From NCBI GenBank assembly GCA_003232715.1, contig QIJG01000037.1, forward strand, positions 1 through 15,273: a DNA stretch of 15,273 nt, read 5' to 3'. This document shows, piece by piece, positions 6,469-14,242 of the stretch. Each line of letters opens with the position of its first letter. Position 1 is the stretch's first letter. The position numbers and the translations under genes were made by a program. The DNA comes from Nitrospirota bacterium (GTDB taxonomy: Bacteria; Nitrospirota; Thermodesulfovibrionia; Thermodesulfovibrionales; JdFR-85). The notes below the pieces were generated by a model. The model made no database searches. It had not been told where the DNA came from and worked only from the letters and a program-made list of their open reading frames with translations.

Positions 6469-7521
6469 ATGCTGCTTGGTGAAAAGATACCAATAGGGCT
6501 GGATATCGGGGCTGGGTTTTTAAAGGTAGCCCGGATAAAAGAGACGAGAGGCGGTTATGAACTTGAAGAGTTCGATATGATTCCGCTGCCGCCTGAACTT
6601 ATTGTAGATGGCTCTATTATCGATTCTCTCCGTCTTGCTGACTCAATTAGGGAACTCCTCCGCAAGACAAAAATAAAAGGTAAGGAAGTCGTTATATCGG
6701 TTTCCGGTCATTCCTCGGTAATTATTAAAATGATAAGCCTGCCCGAAATGAGTGAGGAAGAGCTTGAGGAATCCATAAAGTTTGAAGCAGAGCAGTATGT
6801 CCCGTTTGATATAAACGATGTAAATATTGATTTTCAGATTATCGGTCCAAGGGAAGAGCCCGGACAGATGGATGTTATACTGGTGGCAGTAAAGAAGGAC
6901 GTTATAAATGAGTATGTCAGTGTTGTAAAAGATGCCGGATTAACCCCTGTTATAGTGGATGTTGATGTGTTTGCCCTTGAAAATATGTACGAGTTGAATT
7001 ATGAGATTTCAGCTTCCGGGAATGTTGCCCTCGTGGACATAGGTGCAAGTTCTATCAAGATGAACATTATTAAGGGGGGAATACCATCTTTTACGAGGGA
7101 CGGCCCCGTGGGGAGCAACCTCCATTCAGAAGCGCTGCAGAGGGAGTTCCATATACCTTACGAGGTAGCTGAGAGGCTTAAACGGGGTGAGACAGTGGAA
7201 AATGTATCTGAAGAGGAGGCCAGGACTGTAATTGAAGCTGCCTCTGAGGAGATTTTTAATGAGATAGGCCGTTCCCTGGAGTACTTCAGGACCTCCATGG
7301 CAAAAGAGGAAGTTTCTGAGTTGATACTCAGCGGCGGCTGTGCGCTTATTGCAGGATTTCCTGAAATGCTTGCTGAGCGTTTAGGTATAGAGGTAAAGAT
7401 TGCAAATCCATTTCAGAACATTACTATTTCGAAGAAACTGGATGATGCTTACATCAGGGATATAGCGCCTATAGCTGCTGTTTCCGTTGGGCTTGCCATC
7501 AGGAGGGTTGGAGACAGATGA
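6469..7521 (+). CDS. pilM: Type IV pilus assembly protein PilM
   Basis: PilM is the cytoplasmic actin-like ATPase that forms a ring under the inner membrane and binds the N-terminus of PilN. The 350-residue protein begins MLLGEKIPIGLDIGAGFLKV, with the first phosphate loop at about 9-19. It continues with FEAEQYVPFDIND, the second phosphate loop LVDIGASSIKM and the adenosine motif LILSGGCALIAGFPE. The frame also has an ATG at 6421, but a TTGACA/TATATA promoter lies inside that 48-bp extension and the family normally starts close to the GLDIG strand, so 6469 is preferred. Neither start has a properly spaced Shine-Dalgarno: AGAGG at 6463-6467 almost touches the 6469 ATG. The stop overlaps the pilN ATG. 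Confidence 0.93.
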   Translation: MLLGEKIPIGLDIGAGFLKVARIKETRGGYELEEFDMIPLPPELIVDGSIIDSLRLADSIRELLRKTKIKGKEVVISVSGHSSVIIKMISLPEMSEEELEESIKFEAEQYVPFDINDVNIDFQIIGPREEPGQMDVILVAVKKDVINEYVSVVKDAGLTPVIVDVDVFALENMYELNYEISASGNVALVDIGASSIKMNIIKGGIPSFTRDGPVGSNLHSEALQREFHIPYEVAERLKRGETVENVSEEEARTVIEAASEEIFNEIGRSLEYFRTSMAKEEVSELILSGGCALIAGFPEMLAERLGIEVKIANPFQNITISKKLDDAYIRDIAPIAAVSVGLAIRRVGDR

Positions 7522-8075
7522 TAAGGATAAATCTTCTCCCTGTTAAAAGAAAGAAGAAGCCAAAGCCGATTCCTGGTTTTATTATAGTCACTGTCATAGC
7601 AACCGTTATTGTTTTGATCGGGGTGCTGTTTACGTATGTTAATGTTAAGGAAGAGCTTAAGTCCCTGCAAGTCAGAAAGGCCTCTAATGAACAGAAACTC
7701 CAGGACATGAGAAAAAAACTCAAGGCATTAGAGAACTATGAAACGCTTGTCAAAACCGTGCAACGGAAGAAAGGTGTAATCCTGCAATTAAGAAAGAATC
7801 AGGGTATCCCTGTCAGGTTGATGGATGAGGTCAGCAAAGAGCTGCCGAATGGGATATGGCTTAAAGAGCTTAAAGTCAAAGGCAAGGCAGTTAATATTGA
7901 AGGTTATGCCTTTACCAATTCGGATGTAGTGAAATATGTAAACAGGCTCAAAAAGTCCCCGTTGTTTAGCTCCGTGTACCTTGCCGAGTCAAAACGTAAG
8001 GAGATTTCCGGGGGGAGTTCAAAGAAGAAGATTCCTGTGTATAACTTCAAGTTAAAACTGGGACTAAATGGTTGA
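7518..8075 (+). CDS. pilN: Type IV pilus assembly protein PilN
   Basis: PilN is a bitopic inner-membrane protein that binds PilM through its cytoplasmic tail and pairs with PilO in the periplasm. The 185-residue sequence starts MIRINLLPVK, which contains the conserved INLLP PilM-binding motif, then a basic stretch (RKKKPKP). One transmembrane helix follows at about residues 20-41, then a coiled coil (about 44-78) and a ferredoxin-like periplasmic domain with NGIWLKELKVKGKAVNIEGY. GGAG at 7510-7513 precedes the ATG by 4 bases and the start overlaps the pilM stop as ATGA, so translation is coupled. Confidence 0.93.
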   Translation: MIRINLLPVKRKKKPKPIPGFIIVTVIATVIVLIGVLFTYVNVKEELKSLQVRKASNEQKLQDMRKKLKALENYETLVKTVQRKKGVILQLRKNQGIPVRLMDEVSKELPNGIWLKELKVKGKAVNIEGYAFTNSDVVKYVNRLKKSPLFSSVYLAESKRKEISGGSSKKKIPVYNFKLKLGLNG

Positions 8076-8706
8076 GATGGCGTCAAAATTAAAAATAGAT
8101 CTCAAGACAATTCCGCCGGCAGCTCAATATGCTATAGCAACATGCGTGCCCCTTCTGATCATAGTCATGTTCTTCTTTATCTATTATAAACCCGATACTG
8201 CCGAGATTAATTTACTCAAAAAAAATATTGCAAAGCAGGAACAGGAGATAGGAAAGGCGGAAACGAAGCTGAGGAAGCTGCCGGAAATCAAGGCCCGTTA
8301 TGAGGGGTTGGTTAAAGAGCTGGATGAGCTAAAGAGACAGTTACCCGAGGAAAAGGAAGTAACCACTCTTTTGAAGCAGGTTTCAGACCTTGGAATCAAG
8401 GCCGGCTTGCAGATAAAGCTTTGGAAGCCTTCCAAGAGGAATATCCATTCAAGCGGAGTTGTATATGAGATACCTGTGAAGGTGGAGATGGTAGGTTCAT
8501 ACCACAGGCTGGGCTATTTCTTCAGTTCCCTTACAAGACTTAGCAGGATCGTAAATGTTACAAATATAAAACTCGGTAATGCAAAACCGGAAACAGGGGA
8601 AGCCAAACTGCAGATATCCTTTGTTGCCCTGACATTCTCTGCAGTTCCTGAAAGCGAGATGCAAAAAGGAGCGGCAGGTAAAAAAAGACGGGGTCGTAAA
8701 AGATGA
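8068..8706 (+). CDS. pilO: Type IV pilus assembly protein PilO
   Basis: PilO is the inner-membrane partner of PilN in the pilus alignment complex and links to PilP. The 212-residue protein has a short cytoplasmic tail, one transmembrane helix (about 21-40, ending FFFIYY) and a coiled coil (about 45-95, KKNIAKQEQEIGKAETKLRK). The periplasmic domain contains EVTTLLKQVSDLGIKAGLQI and VEMVGSYHRLGYFFSSLTRL, the typical PilO core. The tail is very basic (KKRRGRKR). The start at 8068 overlaps pilN by 8 bp; an alternative ATG at 8077 just after the pilN stop would remove three residues. The 3' end overlaps pilP as ATGA. Confidence 0.93.
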   Translation: MVEMASKLKIDLKTIPPAAQYAIATCVPLLIIVMFFFIYYKPDTAEINLLKKNIAKQEQEIGKAETKLRKLPEIKARYEGLVKELDELKRQLPEEKEVTTLLKQVSDLGIKAGLQIKLWKPSKRNIHSSGVVYEIPVKVEMVGSYHRLGYFFSSLTRLSRIVNVTNIKLGNAKPETGEAKLQISFVALTFSAVPESEMQKGAAGKKRRGRKR

Positions 8707-9245
8707 AGACCATAGTAAATATATTGATAGTAATCCTGATGACTTCCGTGCTTATTGCTTGTAAAGACAAGTCACAGGTTAAAAAACCTGAGCCGGCAAA
8801 GAAAACCCCTGTTCAGACAACCACGGTTAAAAGAACAATTGAAACGGTCAAGGCTAAAGCCAAAAAAGCCAGCAAGGAAATCGAGGCAATTACCTATAAT
8901 CCCGAGGGCAGACGTGACCCCTTCCTTTCCATCATTGTCCTGACAAAACAGAAGGTAGGGAAGAAAAAGAAGACGGTCAATCCCCTGGAGAATTACGACG
9001 TTACGGATTTCAGACTCATTGGCGTTGTCTATACGGGTAAAGCGGAGAAAGACTATTATGCCTCTGTTGTCCTCCCTGACGGGAAGGCTTATACGATCAG
9101 GAAAGGAACGACTTTAGGGCTTTATGACGGGAAGGTTATTGATATTAAGAGTGATACTGTTGTAATCAGGGAGTATATCGTTAACTACAGAGGTCAATTA
9201 AGACCTAAAGATACAGTTTTGAAGCTCCGCAAAGAGGAGGAATAA
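8703..9245 (+). CDS. pilP: Type IV pilus assembly lipoprotein PilP
   Basis: PilP is an inner-membrane lipoprotein that bridges PilN/PilO to the N0 domains of the PilQ secretin. The 180-residue precursor has a signal peptide with the lipobox LIAC (lipidated Cys20) and a Lys/Pro/Thr-rich disordered linker (about 22-60). The hallmark YNPEGRRDPFLSI (about 66-78) follows, then a beta-rich domain with DFRLIGVVYTGK and YTIRKGTTLG, the HR domain typical of PilP. The start overlaps the pilO stop and the stop overlaps the pilQ ATG by one base. The last codons contain the AGGAGG that serves as the pilQ ribosome binding site (9235-9240). Confidence 0.92.
   Translation: MKTIVNILIVILMTSVLIACKDKSQVKKPEPAKKTPVQTTTVKRTIETVKAKAKKASKEIEAITYNPEGRRDPFLSIIVLTKQKVGKKKKTVNPLENYDVTDFRLIGVVYTGKAEKDYYASVVLPDGKAYTIRKGTTLGLYDGKVIDIKSDTVVIREYIVNYRGQLRPKDTVLKLRKEEE
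9235..9240 (+). promoter_or_regulatory. Ribosome binding site for pilQ
   Basis: AGGAGG lies inside the final codons of pilP, 4 bases before the ATG at 9245. It fixes that ATG as the pilQ start, even though this gives an unusually long N-terminal stretch before the signal sequence. Confidence 0.75.
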
Positions 9246-11464
9246 TGGAGAAACAATATAAGAGAAAAAGAAATTCATTTAACGGGTTACGGGCTACGGG
9301 CTACGGGATAGACTCACAATGTGCAATTCCAGGTTCGCAACGTTTAAACTTGTATTCTTCAGCGCTTATTATTTCGTGTCTTTTGCTTTTTACATTATTT
9401 TATGGATGTACCTCCGTAGAACCTGTCAAGCAGGTTAAAGGGGTTGTGCAGCATCGGGAAACTCCCCCTGAGATAACTTCAATTACAGCTTCAGACAACA
9501 GGTTGACCATATCTGCAAGTGCACCGTTTGAGTATACAGTATACAAGCCGGATGACCCGTTTAAGGTGGTTGTAGGGCTAAAGGGTGTGACTCTTGGTAA
9601 ATATACCCGGAAGATTGTGCCGGGGGTTGCAGGGATAACCGAGATCAGACCCGAATATGCCAAGGTGCCTGCAGAAGGTGCAAGGCTTGATGTGCTCCTT
9701 TCTTCTCCGGCAAATGTAGTGCCGCAATATGCAAAAAACACTCTGACATTATTAATAAAAGACGAAACGGCTGAGAAGCTGAGCCCCAAAAAACCTTCTG
9801 AGAGTGTCTCTGCGGGAACTCATGACTTACCACCTGCACAATACATTGACAATGTATCGATGAAGAGGCTTAGAGACAGGGTGGTTGTTACTATTAATGG
9901 TGACGGTACGATGATTCCGGACGTCTTTCCACTTGACGGCAGGCTTGTGATAGATATTCCTGATGTGGATATGAGGGCATCTGTCCCCGAGACTGTCATA
10001 AAACCCCTGAAGGGGATCAGGTGGGGTGAATACGAAAATAGATTACGTATTGTCCTTGACCTTGATGCTAATACCACCTTTGATGTTGTATCAATAGCTA
10101 ACAGGATAGAAATCTCTCTCCGTTCACCTGAGCTTCTTGAAGAGGCGGTGTCGGAAAGGCCTAACGGAGTTGATTCGGGTGAAGCGAAGAAGGTAGTGAA
10201 AGGAGAAGGACTGCTAAAAGAATCTTCCGAGGTGCTTGTAGCCGGCAAATATACGGGCAAAAAAATATCTCTCGATTTTCAGGATGCGGATATTATCCCC
10301 ATATTCAGGCTCCTTGCAGATGTAAGCGGTTATAATGTAGTTGTTGACCCAGAGGTTAAGGGAAAGATTACGGTAAAACTTATAAATGTCCCCTGGGATC
10401 AGGCGCTTGACCTTATACTGAAGACCCATAATCTCGGCATGGTTATCGAAGGCAACATAATAAGAATAGCTCCCCTGTCCGTTCTTGTCAAGGAGAGGGA
10501 AGATGCCATCAAGGCAAAAGATGCTGCAAGGAAGGCAGAACCGCTTGTGACAAAGGTCTTTCCCATCAGTTATGCATCGGTGAGCAAGGTGAAGTCGGCA
10601 ATAGACCAGGGAAAGATACTCTCGGAGAGAGGGAGTGTGAGTGTCGACCAGAGGATAAGTTCTTTAATAATAAAGGACGTGCCAAGTAATATGCCAAAAG
10701 TGGAGAGTCTCATCAAGACCCTTGATAAGTCCACTCCGCAGGTGATGATAGAGGGAAGGATTGTAGAGGTAAATACCAATGCATCACGGGAGTTTGGTGT
10801 GAGATGGGGGGTTAATGCCAGCACCAGCAACAGGCTTTCAAACGTTGGAGGCCTGACCCCGTATGTTGTGGATTTTCCGGCATCCGGTGCAGGTCCCGGT
10901 TCCGGGACAGGGATTAACTTCGGGTTTTTAAATGCAGCAAGAACGCTCTCTCTGAGTGTTGAGTTATCAGCCCTTGAGACAACCGGCCAACTCAAAATAG
11001 TTTCCAACCCAAGGATCATTACAATTGACAACCAGGAGGCATTCATATCCCAGGGCAAGAGCATTCCTGTAAGAAAACTTACGTCAGAGGGTACGGTCTC
11101 AACTCAATTTAAGGATGTCAAACTTGAACTCAAGGTGAAGCCGCACATAACGCCTGATGGCTCGATTATTATGAAGGTTGAGGTAAAGAAAGAGGAACTC
11201 GATCCCACAATTCCCTCTGTTGAGGGCGTGCCGGGGACTGATAAGAAAGAGGCGAAGACGAATGTTATTATTAAGGATGGAGAGACCCTTGTAATCGGAG
11301 GTATCTACAAGACGGTCCACAATAACGCCGAGTCAGGGGTGCCGAGTCTCAAGGATATACCCATTTTGGGATGGCTCTTTAAGAGCAAGAAAAAAGAGGC
11401 CCGGACAAATGAGCTTCTGATATTTATTACGCCGAGGATAGTCAAGAGGAGCCTGGAGCAATAA
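9245..11464 (+). CDS. pilQ: Type IV pilus secretin PilQ
   Basis: PilQ forms the outer-membrane channel through which the pilus passes. The 739-residue product has these parts in order: a hydrophilic 36-residue N-terminal stretch; a hydrophobic signal segment (about 40-54) ending at Cys55; two AMIN peptidoglycan-binding domains (about 77-174 and 200-296); an STN/N0 domain (about 338-412, ISLDFQDADIIPIFRLLADV); an N1 domain (about 430-505); and the secretin core to the end. The core shows NPRIITIDNQEAFISQGKSI, VPILGWLFKSK-like DIPILGWLFKSKKK and NELLIFITPRIV. Domain order and length fit PilQ. The 36 residues before the signal segment are odd: part is encoded by a tandem 7-bp repeat (9282-9309). 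The Cys55 context (LFYGC) is only a weak lipobox. Confidence 0.95.
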   Translation: MEKQYKRKRNSFNGLRATGYGIDSQCAIPGSQRLNLYSSALIISCLLLFTLFYGCTSVEPVKQVKGVVQHRETPPEITSITASDNRLTISASAPFEYTVYKPDDPFKVVVGLKGVTLGKYTRKIVPGVAGITEIRPEYAKVPAEGARLDVLLSSPANVVPQYAKNTLTLLIKDETAEKLSPKKPSESVSAGTHDLPPAQYIDNVSMKRLRDRVVVTINGDGTMIPDVFPLDGRLVIDIPDVDMRASVPETVIKPLKGIRWGEYENRLRIVLDLDANTTFDVVSIANRIEISLRSPELLEEAVSERPNGVDSGEAKKVVKGEGLLKESSEVLVAGKYTGKKISLDFQDADIIPIFRLLADVSGYNVVVDPEVKGKITVKLINVPWDQALDLILKTHNLGMVIEGNIIRIAPLSVLVKEREDAIKAKDAARKAEPLVTKVFPISYASVSKVKSAIDQGKILSERGSVSVDQRISSLIIKDVPSNMPKVESLIKTLDKSTPQVMIEGRIVEVNTNASREFGVRWGVNASTSNRLSNVGGLTPYVVDFPASGAGPGSGTGINFGFLNAARTLSLSVELSALETTGQLKIVSNPRIITIDNQEAFISQGKSIPVRKLTSEGTVSTQFKDVKLELKVKPHITPDGSIIMKVEVKKEELDPTIPSVEGVPGTDKKEAKTNVIIKDGETLVIGGIYKTVHNNAESGVPSLKDIPILGWLFKSKKKEARTNELLIFITPRIVKRSLEQ
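9282..9309 (+). repeat. Tandem heptanucleotide repeat inside pilQ
   Basis: Four 7-bp units follow each other: ACGGGTT, ACGGGCT, ACGGGCT, ACGGGAT. They encode part of the hydrophilic leader of PilQ between the start codon and the signal segment. Seven is not a multiple of three, so gain or loss of one unit changes the pilQ frame. Confidence 0.8.
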
Positions 11465-11473
11465 TAATCACTC

Positions 11474-11498
11474 TTACAATATATACACTAAATTGTAA
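11474..11498. promoter_or_regulatory. Inverted repeat between pilQ and the lipoprotein genes
   Basis: TTACAAT (11474-11480) and ATTGTAA (11492-11498) form 7-bp arms around an 11-bp A/T-rich spacer, 10 bp after the pilQ stop. It could be an operator or a weak hairpin. There is no T-tract, so it is not an intrinsic terminator. Confidence 0.3.
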
Positions 11499-11555
11499 TC
11501 ACGCTGCTCAATGGAGAGCATAAACAGTTTTATATGAAGTAATAAAGGAGGCGAT

Positions 11556-12032
11556 ATGAGGATCCGGCACTTTAAATATGTATTACCTTTAATAGCAATA
11601 CTCTTTTTATGGTCATGTGGTGATGTAAGTGCCCCGCCAGATTCAACGATAACCATCAGTCCTTCATCTGTATCTATAGAATCCGTAATTGAAGCAAACG
11701 GAACTTCTCCCGCCAAGTGGTCAACACAGGATTATACAGTATCTGTTGTTGACAAGGATGGCAACCCTGTAGGAAATGTAAAGCTGTCCATATCCTTCGT
11801 CTGGGCCTCACCAAGTCCATACGATCTGGTGCAGCTATATAAGGGCGATACCAAAGTGGATTCACCCTTTGAGGCCACTACGGATGAGTTTGGTTCTTAT
11901 AAATTTAGATTGGATTTCATCTCAGGTGCCGAATATGAATATACAGGAGACCTTGAAGTCAGGTCCGGAGCCGGTTTTGCCTCTTCGACCTTAGATGTTA
12001 CGGTAGGGACTACGACTACGACTACACCATAG
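11556..12032 (+). CDS. Small Ig-like lipoprotein
   Basis: I do not recognise a named family for this 158-residue protein. It has a short basic N-terminus, a hydrophobic segment and a lipobox-like LWSC (Cys21), so it is probably a lipoprotein. The mature part resembles a single bacterial Ig-like (Big) domain: ITISPSSVSIES, then VVDKDGNPVGNVKLSISF and TDEFGSYKFRL, with the D.DGNPV and DE.G pattern seen in invasin-type Ig domains. The C-terminus is a threonine run (GTTTTTTP) encoded by three GACTAC units (12008-12025). A strong AAGGAGG at 11545-11551 precedes the ATG. It lies 91 bp after pilQ on the same strand and is followed at once by a larger Ig-like lipoprotein. A link to the pilus is inferred from position only. 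Confidence 0.75.
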   Translation: MRIRHFKYVLPLIAILFLWSCGDVSAPPDSTITISPSSVSIESVIEANGTSPAKWSTQDYTVSVVDKDGNPVGNVKLSISFVWASPSPYDLVQLYKGDTKVDSPFEATTDEFGSYKFRLDFISGAEYEYTGDLEVRSGAGFASSTLDVTVGTTTTTTP

Positions 12033-12037
12033 TGATG

Positions 12038-12044
12038 AGGAGGG
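12038..12044 (+). promoter_or_regulatory. Ribosome binding site deciding the start of the large lipoprotein
   Basis: AGGAGGG lies 8 bases before the ATG at 12053, which gives a normal lipoprotein signal peptide. The upstream in-frame GTG at 12032 and ATG at 12035 have no site of their own and would place this sequence inside the gene. Confidence 0.75.
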
Positions 12045-12052
12045 TTTTTATA

Positions 12053-14071
12053 ATGCACAAGAATATGTCCGGCAAGTTAGCTGTTAAGCTTTTTCTGTTT
12101 CTGCTGGTTGTGGCCTTCTTATCTGCCTGTGGTTCTAAAAGCAGCAGTCTGCCTCCCAGTTCGTCAGGTACTGGTACCGATACCGGAACAGGTTCAGCTG
12201 TAGTTGGTACAGTATCAGTTACAGCAACGCTGGCATCCGTAACAGTTGGAGGGTCATCGAGCATAGAAGCCACTGTCAAGGACAGCAACGGTGGTAATGT
12301 GCCCGATGGTACTGCTGTTGCTTTTTCTGTAAGTGATTCATCTTTTGGTGCTATAACCCCCCTATCGACTACTACTGTCAACGGGGTGGCAAGTGCAACA
12401 TTTACAGCAACAACTGCAGGCACTGTAACCATAACTGCTACAGCGGGAAGTGTGAGCAACACGGTATCGGTTAGCGTTCTGGATATAGTGGCTACTGTGA
12501 CAGTTACAACAACCCCGGCATCCGTAACAGTGGGAGGGTCATCGAGCATAGAAGCCACTGTCAAGGACAGCAATGGTGGTAATGTGCCCAATGGAACCGT
12601 GGTAAGTTTTTCTCTCAGTGATTCTTCGCTTGGTGTGATAAATCCGCAGGCTAACACTTATAACGGTGTGGCAACTGCAACCTTTAAAGCAGGGTTGACA
12701 AGTGCAGGCACGGTAATCATAACCGCAACAGCAGGGAGTATAAGCAGCACGGTATCGGTTAGTATTTTGGGTGCAGACGCGGGAAGTATTGAGTTTTCCT
12801 CTGCCTCGCCACAGGTTATAGGCATAAAGGGCACTGGTCAGACAGAGACATCAACCATAACCTTCCTTGTAAAGGACGTAAATGGTAATCCTGTGGTAGA
12901 TGGCACCTTAGTGACATTTACCATGACCGGGCTCAATGGGAGCGAGTATTTAGATCCCACTACCACATCAACGCGAAATGGTGAGGCTGCTACCTTCCTT
13001 CACAGTGGCTATGTGGCTGGGCCTGTCATGATAAAGGCCTCCGTGGATGTCAATGGTAGTACATTATCGTCATCGTCGTCACCGATATCCATTGGTGGCG
13101 GGGTACCTACTTCCAGGAGTTTCACCCTTGTTCCTGATGTTATAAATCATCCGTGTCTCAATATTGTGAACTGTCAAGCAACCATCTCCGCCTTTGTAGC
13201 GGACAGGTTTGGCAACTACAATGTACTTGAAGGGACATCCATTTCCTTCTATACAGAGGCCGGGGCAATAGACAGAAACGTAAATGTTGACTCCACTGGT
13301 GCTGGCTCGGTAATCTTCAGGACCCAGAACCCCATGCCCGCGGATGTAGTTGCAGATGCCGACGAGACAGCACTTAAGACATATGTGTCTAATACCTGGG
13401 GGATAAACACAGCAAACAATCCTCGTGATGGATGGGTTACCGTCCTTGCAACGGTTATGGGGGAAGAGAGCTTTGTGGATACTAATGCAAATGGTATTTA
13501 TGATCCTGGAGAGAAATTTACAGACATCGGGGAGCCGTTTATAGATAAGAATGACAACGGTGTGAGGGATGACGGAACCGGCAGTGATCCGTTTGAGGAA
13601 TACATAGATGTAAATGAGAATGGTCAGTACGATGGTCCTAACGGCTGCTGGGATGGTCCGGATGCAAATCCTGCTTATACATGTACGGGTAGGGAACTGG
13701 GCAGAATGATATTTCAATGGACTAAAGTTATGCTTACATGGGAGCCTGTTAATTTTGCCGTTACTCCCTCAACCTTTACTATAGCTAACGGAGGCTCGCA
13801 AACCTTCTATGTCATAGTTGGTGATACGAACCTGAACCATCCTTCACCTGGTACAACCATTAGTGTCAGTTCAGATGGTGGGAAATTAACTGTCAATAAT
13901 CTATCAAGCCCTCTTGCGGACAGGTTGACTAAATTCCCTGTAATATTCAGTTTTACCCTCACAGACAGCGATCCCAATGATACTGATCCTCCGAAAAATG
14001 TTGCAGCTGTTGTTAAAGTAGTGTGGGAGGGGGTTACATATTCAAAAGATATATCAGGTACCATAGACTGA
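12053..14071 (+). CDS. Large lipoprotein with tandem Ig-like domains and calcium-loop motifs
   Basis: This 672-residue protein starts with a signal peptide and a clean lipobox LSAC (Cys26), followed by a Ser/Thr/Gly linker. Two closely related Ig-like (Big_1-like) domains come next (about 54-148 and 149-245), each with ASVTVGGSSSIEATVKDSNG and a NGVA.ATF strand. More divergent Ig-like domains follow (about 246-352 and 353-455). A segment with three D-x-N-x-N-G-x-x-D loops begins at Asp476, Asp498 and Asp519 (DTNANGIYD, DKNDNGVRD, DVNENGQYD), resembling EF-hand or thrombospondin type 3 calcium loops. The end is a further beta-sandwich. The Ig-like domains suggest an adhesin or structural surface role. 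It starts 20 bp after the preceding lipoprotein gene and precedes a terminator, so both may be expressed together. Role unknown; calcium binding is inferred from motifs. Confidence 0.85.
   Translation: MHKNMSGKLAVKLFLFLLVVAFLSACGSKSSSLPPSSSGTGTDTGTGSAVVGTVSVTATLASVTVGGSSSIEATVKDSNGGNVPDGTAVAFSVSDSSFGAITPLSTTTVNGVASATFTATTAGTVTITATAGSVSNTVSVSVLDIVATVTVTTTPASVTVGGSSSIEATVKDSNGGNVPNGTVVSFSLSDSSLGVINPQANTYNGVATATFKAGLTSAGTVIITATAGSISSTVSVSILGADAGSIEFSSASPQVIGIKGTGQTETSTITFLVKDVNGNPVVDGTLVTFTMTGLNGSEYLDPTTTSTRNGEAATFLHSGYVAGPVMIKASVDVNGSTLSSSSSPISIGGGVPTSRSFTLVPDVINHPCLNIVNCQATISAFVADRFGNYNVLEGTSISFYTEAGAIDRNVNVDSTGAGSVIFRTQNPMPADVVADADETALKTYVSNTWGINTANNPRDGWVTVLATVMGEESFVDTNANGIYDPGEKFTDIGEPFIDKNDNGVRDDGTGSDPFEEYIDVNENGQYDGPNGCWDGPDANPAYTCTGRELGRMIFQWTKVMLTWEPVNFAVTPSTFTIANGGSQTFYVIVGDTNLNHPSPGTTISVSSDGGKLTVNNLSSPLADRLTKFPVIFSFTLTDSDPNDTDPPKNVAAVVKVVWEGVTYSKDISGTID
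12233..12304 (+). repeat. 72-bp direct repeat, copy 1, in the Ig-like lipoprotein gene
   Basis: This stretch encodes the first half of Ig domain 1 and differs from 12518-12589 at only two bases. The matched copies are 285 bp apart start to start, which is 95 codons, so recombination between them would remove or add one domain in frame. Confidence 0.85.
12518..12589 (+). repeat. 72-bp direct repeat, copy 2, in the Ig-like lipoprotein gene
   Basis: This is the partner of 12233-12304, in the second Ig domain. The downstream parts of the two domains are more diverged at the DNA level, so the near-identity is confined to this block. Confidence 0.85.
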
Positions 14072-14153
14072 GCATTTATAAGAAAGCAGGCGCCTGATTG
14101 GAAAAGGGTTGTAGTCAATTTTGATAGTAAACAGATAAACGATTTGTTTTTAT

Positions 14154-14191
14154 AAAAGGGTGCTTCCTGGAAAAAGGAAGCACCCTTTTTT
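14154..14191 (+). terminator. Strong intrinsic terminator
   Basis: AAAAGGGTGCTTCC (14154-14167) pairs perfectly with GGAAGCACCCTTTT (14176-14189) around an 8-base loop. The right arm runs into seven T (14185-14191). It lies 83 bp after the large lipoprotein gene and closes the pil/lipoprotein region. The A tract on the left means it could also work in the reverse direction. Confidence 0.92.
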
Positions 14192-14242
14192 GATGGAGAG
14201 ATGACAGGTTTCCTGCCGGCAATCTTGCCTGTGAGAGGTTAT

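Noticed and set aside
12022..12657. Long minus-strand frame opposite the start of the large lipoprotein gene.
   Set aside because: It mirrors the repetitive Ig-domain coding sequence, is rich in Val/Thr/Pro from codon mirroring, and has no ribosome binding site.
13079..13717. 212-codon minus-strand frame inside the large lipoprotein gene.
   Set aside because: It is a shadow of a well-supported gene; the translation has no recognisable domain.
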